64,000 bases of DNA from Streptomyces sp. 35G-GA-8 (lineage in GTDB: Bacteria > Actinomycetota > Actinomycetes > Streptomycetales > Streptomycetaceae), in the NCBI RefSeq assembly GCF_023534745.1, contig NZ_JAMHJQ010000010.1, positions 310,001-374,000 of the forward strand, written 5' to 3'. Position 1 is the stretch's first letter. Each line of letters begins with the position of its first letter. Below are positions 31,245 to 42,772 of the stretch, piece by piece. Made by a program: the position numbers and the translations under genes. The notes below the pieces were generated by a model. That model did not search any database, had not been told where the DNA came from, and saw only the letters and a program-made list of their open reading frames with translations.

Positions 31245-34200
31245 TCAGAGGGTGGTGTCGCCCGGGCCGTCGCCCAGCCAGGCCCGCACGGCGAGGGCCG
31301 TCGACTCGGAGTGGTCTTCCATGATCGTGAAGTGGTCACCGGGGACGTACGCGTCCTCGTGCGGGAGCGGCCATGTGGGCTCCCAGTCGTCCTCGGTCTC
31401 CAGCGCCGCCGACTCCCCCGGCGGGAAGGTGGCGTGCACGTAGAGCGTCGGCGCCTCGACCGGTTCTGGCTCCCAGTCGCTGAACACGGGCACGTAGCCG
31501 CCCTGCCCGGTCAGCTGCGCGCCGTTCATCAGCTCGAACGCCTTGCTGCTGGACAGACGCTTCCTCAACGCCGCCTCCAGCCGGTCCTCGAACGAGGTCG
31601 TGGCGGTGTGGGTGTCGAGCAGCACCACCGCGGCCGGTGCGCTGCCCTGCTGTTCGAGCAGCGCGGCGACGGCGTTGGCCAGCCATCCGCCCGACGAGTA
31701 GCCGAGGAGCACGAACGGCCGGTCGCCCGCCTGCCTCCTGACGGCCTCGGCCTGGAAGCGGACGACCGCCTCCCTGGTCGCCGGCAGCGCCTCCCCCGCC
31801 GCGAAGCCGGGGTGGGGCAGCACGGTCACGTCCCGCTCGCCCGCGAACACGGGGGCGAACCAGGCGAAGTAGTGCGGGCCGGAGGGCGCCATCGTCGGCG
31901 GGAAGCACAGCAGCGGGATTCCCGGTCCGGTCGCCAGCGTGATCGACGGCAGTGCGGGCACCTCGTCCGGGGCCGTGAACACCGGCCGCACGCGCGCGGC
32001 GGCGGTCACCATGTGCCACCCCTCCTCGTACAGTCCGAGGTCACATGACTGCCGGAACAGGCCGGTGAACGTGTCCTCGGCCGCCAAGGCGGTGGGCGCG
32101 GCCGGAGCGTCCACGGTCCCCGAGGCGAGTTCGCGCCGCAGATACCCGGCGAGCGCCGGGCCGGTCGGCTGGTCGAACACGACGGTGGTGGGCAGACGCA
32201 GTCCGGTCGCGGTCGCGAGCCGGTTGCGCAGTTCCAGCGCGGTCAAGGAGTCCAGGCCGAGCTGGGTCAGGGAGCCGGAGACATCGAGTTCGTCCGAGGG
32301 GTAGCCGAGCACGGCCGCCGCCTGGTCCCGGACGACCCGGAGCACTTCCCGGTCCTGCTCCTCCTCCGTCAGGCCGGTCAACCGCTGGGCCAACCGCTCC
32401 ACGCCCGCGCCGGCCGCGCCGGCCGCCCTGGTGGTCCGTGGACGCACGAGCCCGCGCAGCAGGGCGGGCACGTCGTCGGGCGCGCCGCGCAGGGCGCCGA
32501 CGTCGAGCCGCATCGGCACCACGACGGCGTCATCCGCCGCGCACCCGAGGTCGAACAGCGCGAGGCCCTGCTCCTCGGTCAAGCCGGTGACACCGGAGCG
32601 TGACATCCGCGCGACATCGGTCCCCGCCAGTCCGTCGGTCATCGCGCCGGTCGTGTCCCACAGGCCCCACGCCAGCGACGTCGCGGGCAGACCGGCGGCC
32701 CTTCGGTGGTGGGCGAGCGCGTCGAGGAAGGTGTTGGCCGCCGCGTAGTTGCCCTGGCCAGGATTGCCGAACGTGCCCGCGGCGGAGGAGAACAGCACGA
32801 ACGCCGACAGGTCCAGGTCACGGGTCAGCTCGTGCAGGTGCCAGGCCGCGTCGACCTTCGGCCGGAACACCTTGTCGATCCGTTCGGGGGTCAGCGAGCC
32901 GATCACACCGTCGTCCAGCACTCCGGCCGAGTGCACCACACCGGTCAGCGGGTGATCCGGGTCCACCGCGGCCAGCAGTTCCGCCAGCGCAGCGGGGTCG
33001 GTGACATCGCAGGCGGCGAGCGTGACCCGCGCGCCGAGGCCGGCGAGCTGCGCGCGGAGGGCGGCGGCGCCGGGCGCGGCGGCGCCACTGCGGCTGGCCA
33101 GCAGCAGGTGCCGGACGCCATGGCCGGTCACCAGGTGCCGGGTGACAAGGCCGCCCAGCGTGCCGGTGGCCCCGGTCACCAGGACGGTGCCACCGGGCGC
33201 GAACTCGACCGGGGACTCCGCCGTCGACGGTCGGGACGGTGCCAGGCGCGGCACCAGCGGGTCACCGGCGCGCACCGCCACCTGGGGCTCGGAACCGGCG
33301 AATACGGCGGGCAGCGCCGCCCAGGACGCGTCGTGCACGTCCACGTCGACCAACGCGAACCGGTCGGGGTTCTCGGACTGTGCCGACCGGATCAGGCCCC
33401 ACACCGTCGCGTTGGCGACATTGGGCACGTCCTCGTCCGGCCCGGTCGCGACGGCCCAGCGGGTCACGAAGACGAGGCGGGAGTCGAGGAACCGGTCGTC
33501 GGCCAGCCACTCCTGGGCCAGCCGCAGCGCGCGGAGGGCGGCGCTACGGGCGGCGGGGACCGGCCCCGAGCCGTCCTCGACGCACGGGACGACGACCAGC
33601 CCGGGCACCCCGGCCTCGGCCTCGGCGAGTGCCGCGAGATCGCCGTATTCCTCGACGGCCATGCCCGTCGCGGCGAGACCCGCGCCGACCTTCAGGTCGT
33701 CCGGGCCGATAAGAGCGCAACCGCGGGAAGGAGCGGGGGCGGCCGCACGGGTCTGTGCGGCCACCCACTCCAACCGGAACAGTGAATCGCGGTGGCGCGC
33801 ACCCCATTGGTCCGCGGCGATCGGCCGCAGGACCAGGGATGCGACCGTCGCCAGGGGGTGTCCCTGTACGTCGGTCAGGTCCAGGGAGACGGCGTCGGGC
33901 CCGGCCGGCGTGACCCGTACCCGCGCCGTGGTGGCACCGGTCGCGTGCCACCGGACCCCGCTCCAGGAGAACGGCAGCCGGGGCCGACCGGCGTCCTCGA
34001 CGAGGTCGCCGAGTGTGCAGGCGTGCAGCGCGGCGTCGAGCAGCGCCGGGTGGACGCCGAACGACGCGGCGTCCCGGTGCTGGGCCTCGTCCAACTCGAT
34101 CTCGGCGTACACGGCGTCCTCGCCGCGCCATGCCGCCCTGAGGCCCTGGAAGGCGGGCCCGTATCCGAACCCGGCCCCCGCGAGCCCGTCGTAGAGTCCT

Positions 34201-37200
34201 TCCACGTCGACGGGTTCGGCTCCAGCGGGCGGCCATTGTGTGATCGCGGCCGGGTGAGTGGGGGCTCCGGTGGTGAGGAAGCCGGTGGCGTGCCGGGTCC
34301 AGTCGGTGTCGGCGACCGGGTCGTCCGGGCAGGAGTCGATACTCAGCGTCCGGCGGCCGGAGCCGTCGTCGCCGCCGACCGTCACCCGCAGTCGCACGCC
34401 GCCGCGTTCGGGCAGCACCAGCGGTGCGGCCAGGGTCAGTTCGTCCACCTCGTCGAGGCCGAGCCTGCCGCCCGCGGCGAGCGCGAGCTCCACGAATGCC
34501 GTGCCCGGCAGGAGGATCGCCTGCGAGACGGCGTGATCGGCGAGCCACGGGTGGGTGTCCGTACCCAACCTGCCGGTGCATACGAGGCCCTGACCGTCGG
34601 CGAGGTCCACGGCGGCGCCGAGCAGCGGGTGGTCCGCGCCCGCCAGGCCCAGACCGCCGGCGGCTTCGTCGATACGGAGATCACGCGGCGCGTCCAGCCA
34701 GTAGCGCCTGCGCTGGAACGCGTACGTCGGGAGCGGGACCGAACGCCCGCCGGGGAGCAGCCTCGTCCAGTCCACCCGTACGCCCCTCGTGCCCAGCCGC
34801 GCCACGGCGGAGACCAACGCGGATTCCTCCGGGCGATCGCCGCGCAGCGCCGGTACGAAGACCGCGTCGGGCGCGGACTCCTGGCCCAGCGCGGACAGTG
34901 TCCCGCCCGGTCCGATCTCGACGAAGGTCGCCACACCCTCGGCCACGAGCGTGCCGACGGCGTCGGCGAAGCGCACCGACTCCCGTACGTGCCGCACCCA
35001 GTACTCCGGCGAGGCGAGTTCCTCGGCGCTCGCCCGCGCACCGATCAGCGTCGACACGAGAGGGATGGTGGGCGCCTCGTAGGACACGCCTTCCAGCACC
35101 TGACGGAACTCGTCGAGCATCGGCTCCATCAACGGCGAGTGGAACGCGTGGCTGACGCGGAGTCCGGTCACCTTGCGACCGCCCTCACGCCACAGCTCCG
35201 CCAGCACCTCCACGTCGGCGGCGACACCGGAGACGACCACCGAGTTCGGGCCGTTGACCGCCGCGATGCCCACGGTGTCGGGCAGCCCTGGCGCGACCTC
35301 GGCCTCGGACGCCTGGATCGCCGCCATCGCACCGCCTTCGGGCAGCGCCTGCATCAGCGCACCACGAGCCGACACCACCTTCGAAGCATCAGCGAGCGAC
35401 CACACACCCGCCACGTGCGCCGCGGCCAGCTCGCCGATCGAGTGTCCGGCCAGCACATCCGGCCGGACACCCCACGACTCCAAGAGCCGGAACAACGCCA
35501 CCTCGACCGCGAACAGCGCGGGTTGCGTCACGCCGGTCCGGTGCAGGGCGTCGGCATCGTCACCGAACAGCACGTCGCGCACGGCCGGGTCGAACTCGCC
35601 CAGCACCTCGTCCAACGCCCCGGCGAACACCGGGAACCGCTCGGACAGTTCACGGCCCATGCCGAGCCGCTGCGACCCCTGACCCGAGAACAGGAATCCG
35701 ACACCGCCCACGGCGACGGACCCTTCGACCAGGCCGGGGAAAGGGCGCGCCTCGGCCAGAGCGGTGAGCCCGTCCAGCAGTGCCTCGCGGTCGCCACCGA
35801 TGACAACGGCCCGGTGGTCGAATGCCGAACGCGTCGTCGCCAGCGAGTAGCCGATGTCGACCACTCCGGCCCCCGGGTCAGCCGCGACGTGCTCCCGCAG
35901 CCGGATCGCCTGATCCCGTAACGCCTCCGCGTGACGCGCGGACAGCACCCACGGCATGACACCGTCGACCGGCGCGGACGCACCGGCGGGAGCGGACTCC
36001 TCGGTGTCCGGGGCCTGCTCGATGATGGTGTGCGCGTTCGTCCCGCTCACACCGAACGACGAGACGCCCGCCCGCCGCGGCCGGCCCGCCACCGTCCAGG
36101 GCCGGGCCTCCGTCAGCACGTCGACCGCGCCCGCGGACCAGTCCACGTGCGGGGAGCGCTCGGAGACATGCAGGGTGCGCGGCAGCACGCCGTGCCGCAT
36201 CGCCATGACCATCTTGATCACACCCGCGACACCGGCCGCGGCCTGCGTGTGGCCGACGTTCGACTTCAGCGACCCGAGCCACAGCGGCTCACCGGCACGG
36301 TCCTGGCCGTAGGTGGCCAGCAGCGCCTGCGCCTCGATCGGGTCACCCAGCGTCGTACCGGTCCCGTGCGCCTCCACCGCGTCCACGTCCGACGGGGACA
36401 ACCCGGCACTCGCGAGCGCCTGATGGATGACCCGCTGCTGCGACGGACCGTTCGGCGCGGTGAGGCCGTTGGACGCGCCGTCCTGGTTGATCGCCGAACC
36501 GCGTACGACCGCCAGCACCCGGTGACCGTTGCGCCGGGCGTCCGACAGCCGCTCCACCACCAGCATGCCGACCCCTTCACCCCAGCCGGTGCCGTCCGCG
36601 TCGGCGGAGAACGCCTTGCAGCGGCCGTCCGGGGCCAGCCCACGCTGCCTGCTGAACTCCACGAAGGCCGCCGGGCTGGACATCACCGTCACACCGCCCG
36701 CCAGCGCCAGCGAGCACTCGCCGGAGCGCAGGGCCTGAGCCGCCAGATGCAGCGCGACGAGCGACGACGAGCACGCCGTGTCTATCGTCATCGCCGGGCC
36801 TTCGAGACCGAGTACGTAGGACACGCGTCCCGAGGCGACGCTGCCCGAGCTGCCGAAGCCGAGCTGGCCCTCGAAACCCTCCGGAGCGCGCCGGAGCCGG
36901 GCGGCGTAGTCGTTGTACATCACTCCCGCGAACACGCCGGTCGCGCTGCCCCGCAACGACTTCGGCTCGATCCCGGCCCGTTCCAGCGCCTCCCAGGAGG
37001 TCTCCAGCAGCAGCCGCTGCTGCGGGTCGACCGCCAGCGCCTCGCGCGGCGACATGCCGAAGAACGCCGGGTCGAACTCGGCGGCGTCGTAGAGGAAACC
37101 ACCCCGTCGGACGCTGCTGGTGCCGGTGTGCTCGGGGTCCGGGTCGTAGAGCGACTCCACGTCCCAGCCCCGGTCGTCCGGGAAGTCGGACACCGCGTCA

Positions 37201-40200
37201 CGGCCCTCGGCGACCAGTCGCCACAGGTCCTCCGGCGAGCGCACCCCACCGGGGTAGCGACAGCTCATGCCGACGATGGCGATCGGCTCGTCCTCGGCAA
37301 CGGCCACCCTGCCGACCGTCGTCCGCGCGTCGTCGCCGCCGAGCAGCGTGGCGCGCAGATGGCCCGCGAGCACCAGCGGCGTCGGGTAGTCGAAGACCAG
37401 CGTCGCGGGCAGCCGCAGCCCGGTGGCCGCGTCGAGCCGGTTGCGCAGCTCGACCGCGGTGAGCGAGTCGAAGCCGAGTTCGCCGAACGCCCGCTCCGGT
37501 TCCACCTCTGCCGCGGACGCGTGGCCGAGCACGGCGGCGACGCACGTGCGCACGAGATCGAGGAGCAGCGGCAGACGTTCGTCCTCCGGGAGCGCCGATA
37601 TGCGCGCCGCCAGGCTCCCGTCGGGCTTCGCGGCCCCTGGGCGCGCCGTGCGCACCAGCGCGCGCAGCAGCGCGGGGACGGCCTCGGGGCGCGCCCGCAG
37701 CGGCGCCAGGTCCAGTCGCATGGGCACGGCCACGGCCGACGGCAGGGCGATGGCGGCGTCGAACAGCCGCAGCCCCTCCCCGGCGGACAGCGCGGCGACA
37801 CCGGCACGCGAGAGTCGGCCGCGGTCGGCCGCGGCCAGTTCGTCGGTCATGCCGCTCGCGTCCGCCCACAGGCCCCACGCGAGCGACGTCGCGGGCAGGC
37901 CGCCGGCGCGCCGGTGCTGGGCGAGGGCGTCGAGATACGCGTTGGCCGCCGCGTAGTTGGCCTGGCCGGCGTTGCCGAACGTGCCGGCGGCGGAGGAGAA
38001 CAGTACGAACGCCGACAGGTCCAGGTCACGGGTCAGCTCGTGGAGGTGCCACGCCGCGTCGACCTTCGGCCGGAACACGGTGTCGATCCGCTCCGGGGTG
38101 AGCGACTCGATCACACCGTCGTCCAGGACACCCGCCGCGTGCACGACGGCCGTCACGGGGTGCTCGGCCAGCAGCGCCGCCACCGCGTCCCGATCGGCCA
38201 CATCACAGGCGACGGCAGTGACCTCGGCGCCGAGTCCGACCAACTCGTCACGCAGGCCGCCCACATGGCCGCGTCTGCTCGCCAGCACCAGCCGTCGCAC
38301 CCCGTGCCGCACCACCAGATGCCGCGCCACCAGACCACCGAGCATCCCGCTCGCACCGGTCACCAGCACCGGACCCGCACCGAAACCGGGCCCCTCCGAC
38401 TCCACCGCGCGCGCACGCACAAGCCTCGGCACGAACAACTCACCGGCACGCAGCGCCAGTTGAGGTTCACCGGCGGCGACGGCGCCCGGCAGGGCGTGTA
38501 CCGAGGCCGCCGACCCGTCGACATCGACGAGCACGAACCGCCCGGGGTGCTCGGACTGCGCGGCGCGCACAAGGCCCCACACGGGCGCGTTGGCCAGGTC
38601 GGTGACGTCCTCGTCGGCGCCCGCCGAAACCGCGCCGGCGGTGACGAACACCAGCCGCGCCGAGCTCAGCCGGTCATCGGCGAGCCAGCCCCTTACCAGC
38701 GCCAGCGCCCGGTGTGTCGCCTCCGCCGTGCCCTCGGCCGAGGGCACGGGGGCGAACACGAGGTCCGGCACCTCGTCCCGCGCCAGCGCGGCCAGGTCCG
38801 GATACGCGCGGGCCGGACCGGAGGTCTCCACCCGGCCGAGCCCGTCCCCCAGGACCGCCCAGCGGGCGGGGGCGGAGACGGCGGGCCGTACGGGCGACCA
38901 GTCGACCCGGAACAGCGAGTCCAGCCGGTCGCCCCCCAGCCCCTCCGCCGCCAGAGGCCGCAGCGACAGTGCCTCGACCGAGATGACGGGCGCGCCCGTG
39001 CCGTCGGCCAGGGCGATCGCGACGCCCGAGGCGCCCGCCGGGGACAGCCGTCCCCGCAGCGCGGACGCGCCGCTGCTGTGCAGCCGCACGCCACGCCAGG
39101 AGTACGGCAGGTGCAGCCGCTCCGCGTCGGCGACGAAGCCGCCGAGCCCGATGGCGTGCAGCGCGGAGTCGAGCAGCGCGGGGTGCATCCCGAAGGAGCC
39201 CGCAGTGTCGCTGTCGGGCAGTTCCACCTCGACGAACACCTCGTCGCCCCGCCGCCACGCGGCGCGCAGGCCGCGGAACGCGGGCCCGTAGCCGAGTCCC
39301 GACGCGGCGAGGTCGTCGTAACGGCCCTCGATGTCGATCCGCTCGGCCCCCGCGGGCGGCCAGGCGTCCCCACCGGTGGCCGGGAGCGCCTCGCCCGCCG
39401 CGAGCGTGCCGAAGGCGTGCCGCGTCCACGGCTGATCGTCGGGCGCGTCGTCGGCCCGCGAGTAGGCGCTCAGCGCGCGGCGCCCGGACTCGTCCGGCGC
39501 CCCGATGGACACCTGGAGCCGCACCGCGCCGTCCTCCGGCAGGACCAGCGGCGCCGCCAGCGTCAGCTCCTCGATGTGATCGAGCCCGACCTGGTCGCCC
39601 GCTCTGATCGCCAGCTCCACGAACGCGGCGCCCGGCACGAGGACCACGCCCCCGACCGTGTGGTCGGCCAGCCACGGGTGGGTGGGCAGGGAGAGCCTGC
39701 CGGTGAGCAGGGCACCCTCCTCGTCCGCCAGGGTGACGGCGGCGCCCAGCAGCGGGTGGTCGGCGGGCCGCAGGCCCACCGAGGCCACGTCCCACGTGTG
39801 CGCGCCCGCGTCCAGCCAGAAGCTGGTGCGCTGGAACGGATACGTGGGCAGGTCGATCCGCCGGGCGCCGCGTCCCGCGAACACCGCCTGCCAGTCGAGG
39901 GCGACGCCCCGCACGTGCAGTGCGGCGACCGCCGAGGTGAGCGTGGCGCCCTCGGGCCGGTTCGCACGCGACCCGGCCACCAGCAGCGCGCCCTCGTCGA
40001 CGCAGTCACGGCCCATCGCGGTCAGTACCGCGTCCGGGCCCAGCTCCAGGAAGTGCGTGACGCCCTGATCGCGCAGGCACCGGGCACCGTCGAGGAACCG
40101 CACCGCCTCGCGGACATGGCGCACCCAGTGCTCCGGGTCGCGCGCCTGCTCCGGGGCCAGCACGGCGCCGGTCAGGGTGGACACGATCGGGATCGCCGGG

Positions 40201-42548
40201 CTCCCGTAGGAGACGGTCCGGGCGACGGCGCGGAAGTCGTCCAGCACGGCGTCCACGTGCGGCGAGTGGAACGCGTGGCTGACCCGCAGGTAGCGGCTCT
40301 TCCCGCCGCGTTCCCGCCACGCGCTGTCGATGACGGCCACGGCGTCGGCGTCGCCCGCGACCACCGTGGACTCGGGGCCGTTGACCGCCGCGACATCCAC
40401 CGCGCCGCCGTGCTCGGCGACCAGGCGGCGGACGGTGTCCTCGTCCGCGCGCAGCGACAGCATCGCTCCGCCCTCGGGCAGCGCGCCCATCAGCCTGCCA
40501 CGGGCGGCGACCAGCGCGCACGCGTCGGCGAGGGAGAACACGCCCGACACATGCGCCGCCGCCAGCTCCCCGATGGAGTGGCCCGCGAGGAACTGCGGGG
40601 CGAGGCCCCATGCCGTGACGAGACGGAACAGCGCCACCTCGATCGCGAACAGCGCGGGCTGCGTGTAGGTGGTCAGGTCGAGCAGGGCGGCGGCCTCGGT
40701 GCCCTGCTCGGCGAAGAGCACGTCCCGCAGCGGCCGGTCCAGATGCGGGTCAAGGCCGGCGCAGATCTCGTCCAGCGCGTGCGCGAACACGGGGAATTCC
40801 CCGTACAGTTCGCGGCCCATGCCCACCCGCTGGCTGCCCTGTCCGCTGAACAGGAACGCGAGTTTGCCGCGTGTGCCCACCGTGCCGCGCACCAGGTTCG
40901 CCGCCTCGCCGCCGGCGGCCAGGGCCGCGAGCCCGCGCAGCAGCTCCGCGCGGTCGGCGCCGACGACGGCGGCCCTGTGCTCCAGCGCGGTCCTGGTCAG
41001 GGCGAGCGAGTAGCCGATGTCCGCCGCCGACGCGTCGCGCCCGTCCAGGTGGGACAGGAGAGCGGCGGCACGATCGCGCAGCGCGGCGGGGTCGTTGCCG
41101 GACAGTACCCATGGCACCGCGTCGGCCAGGACGGGGTCGACGGGCTCGGCCGGGTCGTCGTCGGGGTCCACGGCGGGAGCCTGTTCGAGGACGACATGGG
41201 CGTTGGTGCCGCTGATACCGAACGACGACACCGCCGCCCGGTGCGGCTGCCCCGTCGCCGGCCACGGCCGCGCCTCGGTCAGCAGTTCCACGGCATCGGC
41301 CGACCAGTCGACATGCCGGGAGCGCTCGCCGACGTGCAGCGTCCGCGGCAGCATGTCGTGCCGCATCGCCATGACCATCTTGATGACGCCGGCGACGCCC
41401 GAAGCGGCCTGGGTGTGGCCGATGTTGGACTTCAGGGACCCGAGCCACAGCGGTTCACCGGCGCGGTCCTTGCCGTAGGTGGCCAGCAGCGCCTGCGCCT
41501 CGATCGGGTCACCCAGCGTCGTACCGGTGCCGTGCGCCTCGACCGCGTCGACCTGGGCCGGGGTCAGTCCGGCGCTGTCCAGCGCCTGCCGGATCACCCG
41601 TTGCTGGGACGGGCCGTTGGGCGCGGTGAGGCCGTTCGACGCCCCGTCCTGGTTCACCGCGGAACCGCGTACGACCGCCAGCACCTGGTGGCCGTTGCGC
41701 CGGGCGTCCGACAGCCGCTCCAGCAGCAGCATCCCGGCGCCCTCACCCCAGCCGGTGCCGTCGGCGCTGTCGGAGAACGACTTGCACCGGCCGTCCGCGG
41801 CGAGGCCGCGCTGCTTGCTGAAACCGATGAACGTGTTCGGGGTCGCCATCACGGTGACACCGCCCGCGAGGGCGAGCGAACACTCGCCCGACCGCAGCGC
41901 CTGGGCCGCCAGATGCAGCGTGACCAGGGAGGACGAACAGGCGGTGTCCACCGTGACGGCGGGCCCCTCCAACGCGAACGTGTACGACACCCGGCCGGAG
42001 GCGACGCTGCCGAAGCTGCCGGTGCCGAGGAAGCCGTCCAGCCCCTCCGGCACCGACCGCAGCCGCGACACGTAGTCGTGGTACATCACACCCGCGAACA
42101 CGCCCGTCCTGCTGCCGCGCAGCGACGACGCGTCGATCCCGGCCCGCTCGAACGCCTCCCACGAGGTCTCCAGCAGCAGCCGCTGCTGCGGGTCCATCGC
42201 CAGCGCCTCGCGCGGCGAGATCCCGAACACGCCGGGGTCGAACTCGGCCGCGTCGTGCAGGAATCCGCCCTCGGTGAGGAACACGCGCTCCGGGTCCTCG
42301 GGGTCGGACAGCTCGACATCGCCCCAGCCCCGGTCGGTGGGGAAGGCCGTCACACCGTCGCGACCGTTCGCGACCAGCTCCCACAGGTCCTCGGGTGAGT
42401 GCACGTCGCCGGGGTAGCGGCAGCTCATCCCGATGATCGCGATCGGCTCCTGCTCACCGTCCTCGACCTCGCGCAACCGCCGGCGTGTCTCACGCAGGTC
42501 GGCGGTGACCCGCTTCAGGAAATAACGGAGCTTGTCCTCGTTGTCCAT
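31245..42548 (-). CDS. Type I modular PKS, two modules plus terminal thioesterase
   Basis: A 3767-residue PKS and the last enzyme of the visible line. N-terminal docking helix ([20 protein letters not shown]), then two KS-AT-DH-KR-ACP modules, then a thioesterase. KS Cys at residues 204 and 1926; AT Ser at 658 and 2370, both GHSIG with HAFH (malonyl-CoA); DH His at 963 and 2672; KR NADPH motifs near 1395 and 3125, both LDD (B type); ACP Ser at 1695 and 3434; TE Ser3618 in [11 protein letters not shown], with [10 protein letters not shown] supplying the His. ATG 42548 is preceded by GGAG. The longer frame to 42866 crosses the MITE. The TE releases the chain as a macrolactone, macrolactam or free acid; the sequence does not decide which. 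Confidence 0.97.
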   Translation of the reverse strand: MDNEDKLRYFLKRVTADLRETRRRLREVEDGEQEPIAIIGMSCRYPGDVHSPEDLWELVANGRDGVTAFPTDRGWGDVELSDPEDPERVFLTEGGFLHDAAEFDPGVFGISPREALAMDPQQRLLLETSWEAFERAGIDASSLRGSRTGVFAGVMYHDYVSRLRSVPEGLDGFLGTGSFGSVASGRVSYTFALEGPAVTVDTACSSSLVTLHLAAQALRSGECSLALAGGVTVMATPNTFIGFSKQRGLAADGRCKSFSDSADGTGWGEGAGMLLLERLSDARRNGHQVLAVVRGSAVNQDGASNGLTAPNGPSQQRVIRQALDSAGLTPAQVDAVEAHGTGTTLGDPIEAQALLATYGKDRAGEPLWLGSLKSNIGHTQAASGVAGVIKMVMAMRHDMLPRTLHVGERSRHVDWSADAVELLTEARPWPATGQPHRAAVSSFGISGTNAHVVLEQAPAVDPDDDPAEPVDPVLADAVPWVLSGNDPAALRDRAAALLSHLDGRDASAADIGYSLALTRTALEHRAAVVGADRAELLRGLAALAAGGEAANLVRGTVGTRGKLAFLFSGQGSQRVGMGRELYGEFPVFAHALDEICAGLDPHLDRPLRDVLFAEQGTEAAALLDLTTYTQPALFAIEVALFRLVTAWGLAPQFLAGHSIGELAAAHVSGVFSLADACALVAARGRLMGALPEGGAMLSLRADEDTVRRLVAEHGGAVDVAAVNGPESTVVAGDADAVAVIDSAWRERGGKSRYLRVSHAFHSPHVDAVLDDFRAVARTVSYGSPAIPIVSTLTGAVLAPEQARDPEHWVRHVREAVRFLDGARCLRDQGVTHFLELGPDAVLTAMGRDCVDEGALLVAGSRANRPEGATLTSAVAALHVRGVALDWQAVFAGRGARRIDLPTYPFQRTSFWLDAGAHTWDVASVGLRPADHPLLGAAVTLADEEGALLTGRLSLPTHPWLADHTVGGVVLVPGAAFVELAIRAGDQVGLDHIEELTLAAPLVLPEDGAVRLQVSIGAPDESGRRALSAYSRADDAPDDQPWTRHAFGTLAAGEALPATGGDAWPPAGAERIDIEGRYDDLAASGLGYGPAFRGLRAAWRRGDEVFVEVELPDSDTAGSFGMHPALLDSALHAIGLGGFVADAERLHLPYSWRGVRLHSSGASALRGRLSPAGASGVAIALADGTGAPVISVEALSLRPLAAEGLGGDRLDSLFRVDWSPVRPAVSAPARWAVLGDGLGRVETSGPARAYPDLAALARDEVPDLVFAPVPSAEGTAEATHRALALVRGWLADDRLSSARLVFVTAGAVSAGADEDVTDLANAPVWGLVRAAQSEHPGRFVLVDVDGSAASVHALPGAVAAGEPQLALRAGELFVPRLVRARAVESEGPGFGAGPVLVTGASGMLGGLVARHLVVRHGVRRLVLASRRGHVGGLRDELVGLGAEVTAVACDVADRDAVAALLAEHPVTAVVHAAGVLDDGVIESLTPERIDTVFRPKVDAAWHLHELTRDLDLSAFVLFSSAAGTFGNAGQANYAAANAYLDALAQHRRAGGLPATSLAWGLWADASGMTDELAAADRGRLSRAGVAALSAGEGLRLFDAAIALPSAVAVPMRLDLAPLRARPEAVPALLRALVRTARPGAAKPDGSLAARISALPEDERLPLLLDLVRTCVAAVLGHASAAEVEPERAFGELGFDSLTAVELRNRLDAATGLRLPATLVFDYPTPLVLAGHLRATLLGGDDARTTVGRVAVAEDEPIAIVGMSCRYPGGVRSPEDLWRLVAEGRDAVSDFPDDRGWDVESLYDPDPEHTGTSSVRRGGFLYDAAEFDPAFFGMSPREALAVDPQQRLLLETSWEALERAGIEPKSLRGSATGVFAGVMYNDYAARLRRAPEGFEGQLGFGSSGSVASGRVSYVLGLEGPAMTIDTACSSSLVALHLAAQALRSGECSLALAGGVTVMSSPAAFVEFSRQRGLAPDGRCKAFSADADGTGWGEGVGMLVVERLSDARRNGHRVLAVVRGSAINQDGASNGLTAPNGPSQQRVIHQALASAGLSPSDVDAVEAHGTGTTLGDPIEAQALLATYGQDRAGEPLWLGSLKSNVGHTQAAAGVAGVIKMVMAMRHGVLPRTLHVSERSPHVDWSAGAVDVLTEARPWTVAGRPRRAGVSSFGVSGTNAHTIIEQAPDTEESAPAGASAPVDGVMPWVLSARHAEALRDQAIRLREHVAADPGAGVVDIGYSLATTRSAFDHRAVVIGGDREALLDGLTALAEARPFPGLVEGSVAVGGVGFLFSGQGSQRLGMGRELSERFPVFAGALDEVLGEFDPAVRDVLFGDDADALHRTGVTQPALFAVEVALFRLLESWGVRPDVLAGHSIGELAAAHVAGVWSLADASKVVSARGALMQALPEGGAMAAIQASEAEVAPGLPDTVGIAAVNGPNSVVVSGVAADVEVLAELWREGGRKVTGLRVSHAFHSPLMEPMLDEFRQVLEGVSYEAPTIPLVSTLIGARASAEELASPEYWVRHVRESVRFADAVGTLVAEGVATFVEIGPGGTLSALGQESAPDAVFVPALRGDRPEESALVSAVARLGTRGVRVDWTRLLPGGRSVPLPTYAFQRRRYWLDAPRDLRIDEAAGGLGLAGADHPLLGAAVDLADGQGLVCTGRLGTDTHPWLADHAVSQAILLPGTAFVELALAAGGRLGLDEVDELTLAAPLVLPERGGVRLRVTVGGDDGSGRRTLSIDSCPDDPVADTDWTRHATGFLTTGAPTHPAAITQWPPAGAEPVDVEGLYDGLAGAGFGYGPAFQGLRAAWRGEDAVYAEIELDEAQHRDAASFGVHPALLDAALHACTLGDLVEDAGRPRLPFSWSGVRWHATGATTARVRVTPAGPDAVSLDLTDVQGHPLATVASLVLRPIAADQWGARHRDSLFRLEWVAAQTRAAAPAPSRGCALIGPDDLKVGAGLAATGMAVEEYGDLAALAEAEAGVPGLVVVPCVEDGSGPVPAARSAALRALRLAQEWLADDRFLDSRLVFVTRWAVATGPDEDVPNVANATVWGLIRSAQSENPDRFALVDVDVHDASWAALPAVFAGSEPQVAVRAGDPLVPRLAPSRPSTAESPVEFAPGGTVLVTGATGTLGGLVTRHLVTGHGVRHLLLASRSGAAAPGAAALRAQLAGLGARVTLAACDVTDPAALAELLAAVDPDHPLTGVVHSAGVLDDGVIGSLTPERIDKVFRPKVDAAWHLHELTRDLDLSAFVLFSSAAGTFGNPGQGNYAAANTFLDALAHHRRAAGLPATSLAWGLWDTTGAMTDGLAGTDVARMSRSGVTGLTEEQGLALFDLGCAADDAVVVPMRLDVGALRGAPDDVPALLRGLVRPRTTRAAGAAGAGVERLAQRLTGLTEEEQDREVLRVVRDQAAAVLGYPSDELDVSGSLTQLGLDSLTALELRNRLATATGLRLPTTVVFDQPTGPALAGYLRRELASGTVDAPAAPTALAAEDTFTGLFRQSCDLGLYEEGWHMVTAAARVRPVFTAPDEVPALPSITLATGPGIPLLCFPPTMAPSGPHYFAWFAPVFAGERDVTVLPHPGFAAGEALPATREAVVRFQAEAVRRQAGDRPFVLLGYSSGGWLANAVAALLEQQGSAPAAVVLLDTHTATTSFEDRLEAALRKRLSSSKAFELMNGAQLTGQGGYVPVFSDWEPEPVEAPTLYVHATFPPGESAALETEDDWEPTWPLPHEDAYVPGDHFTIMEDHSESTALAVRAWLGDGPGDTTL
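32159..37289 (-). other. PKS module f: KS-AT(malonyl)-DH-KR-ACP
   Basis: Last extension module. KS has [19 protein letters not shown] and [12 protein letters not shown] has [15 protein letters not shown] and [11 protein letters not shown], so malonyl-CoA. The DH motif is [10 protein letters not shown] with the partner Asp in [11 protein letters not shown]; the motif Gly (HxxxGxxxxP) is Gln here. KR has [19 protein letters not shown] and [13 protein letters not shown] Ser is in [11 protein letters not shown]. It would add one unsaturated two-carbon unit if the DH works. Confidence 0.9.
37376..42449 (-). other. PKS module e: KS-AT(malonyl)-DH-KR-ACP
   Basis: KS has [19 protein letters not shown] and [12 protein letters not shown] has [14 protein letters not shown] and [11 protein letters not shown] (malonyl). 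DH has the full consensus [10 protein letters not shown] and [13 protein letters not shown] has [19 protein letters not shown] and [13 protein letters not shown] has [11 protein letters not shown]. Its AT and DH sequences are the most divergent of the six, so it has been least affected by homogenisation. Confidence 0.9.
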
Positions 42549-42597
42549 GCCGTCTCTACTCCAGGGAACGTCGAGCCAGTGGGGTGGTCGGGCGGTA

Positions 42598-42772
42598 GGG
42601 CGTGTATCGAAAGTCCCGCCTGGCTCGCGACGCCCGGCACGCACGCTCGCCGCGTTGTCGGAGTCGTCCAAGTACGTCCAGTACGAGGACGATCCTCCGC
42701 CTTGCGATCGCACGCACCGGACGCCGCGAGCCCCGCCCTGAGGGCGGACGGCGCTACTTTCGATACACGCCC
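42598..42772. mobile_element. 175-bp MITE-like element between PKS genes
   Basis: GGGCGTGTATCGAAAGT (42598-42614) and its perfect complement ACTTTCGATACACGCCC (42756-42772) bound the element, which is flanked by TA on both sides (42596-42597, 42773-42774). No protein is encoded. The inner part is itself an imperfect inverted repeat (GCTCGCGACGCCCGG near the left, CCGGACGCCGCGAGC near the right), so the whole can fold into a long hairpin. Size, perfect ends, TA duplication and lack of a transposase are the marks of a MITE. It provides the TAG stop of the upstream PKS gene. Confidence 0.85.

Noticed and set aside
35931-42398. A 2155-codon open frame on the plus strand opposite the PKS gene
   Set aside because: It is the mirror of the high-GC PKS reading frame. 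Its translation is Arg/Gly/His-rich without domains, and similar antisense frames occur opposite every PKS module.
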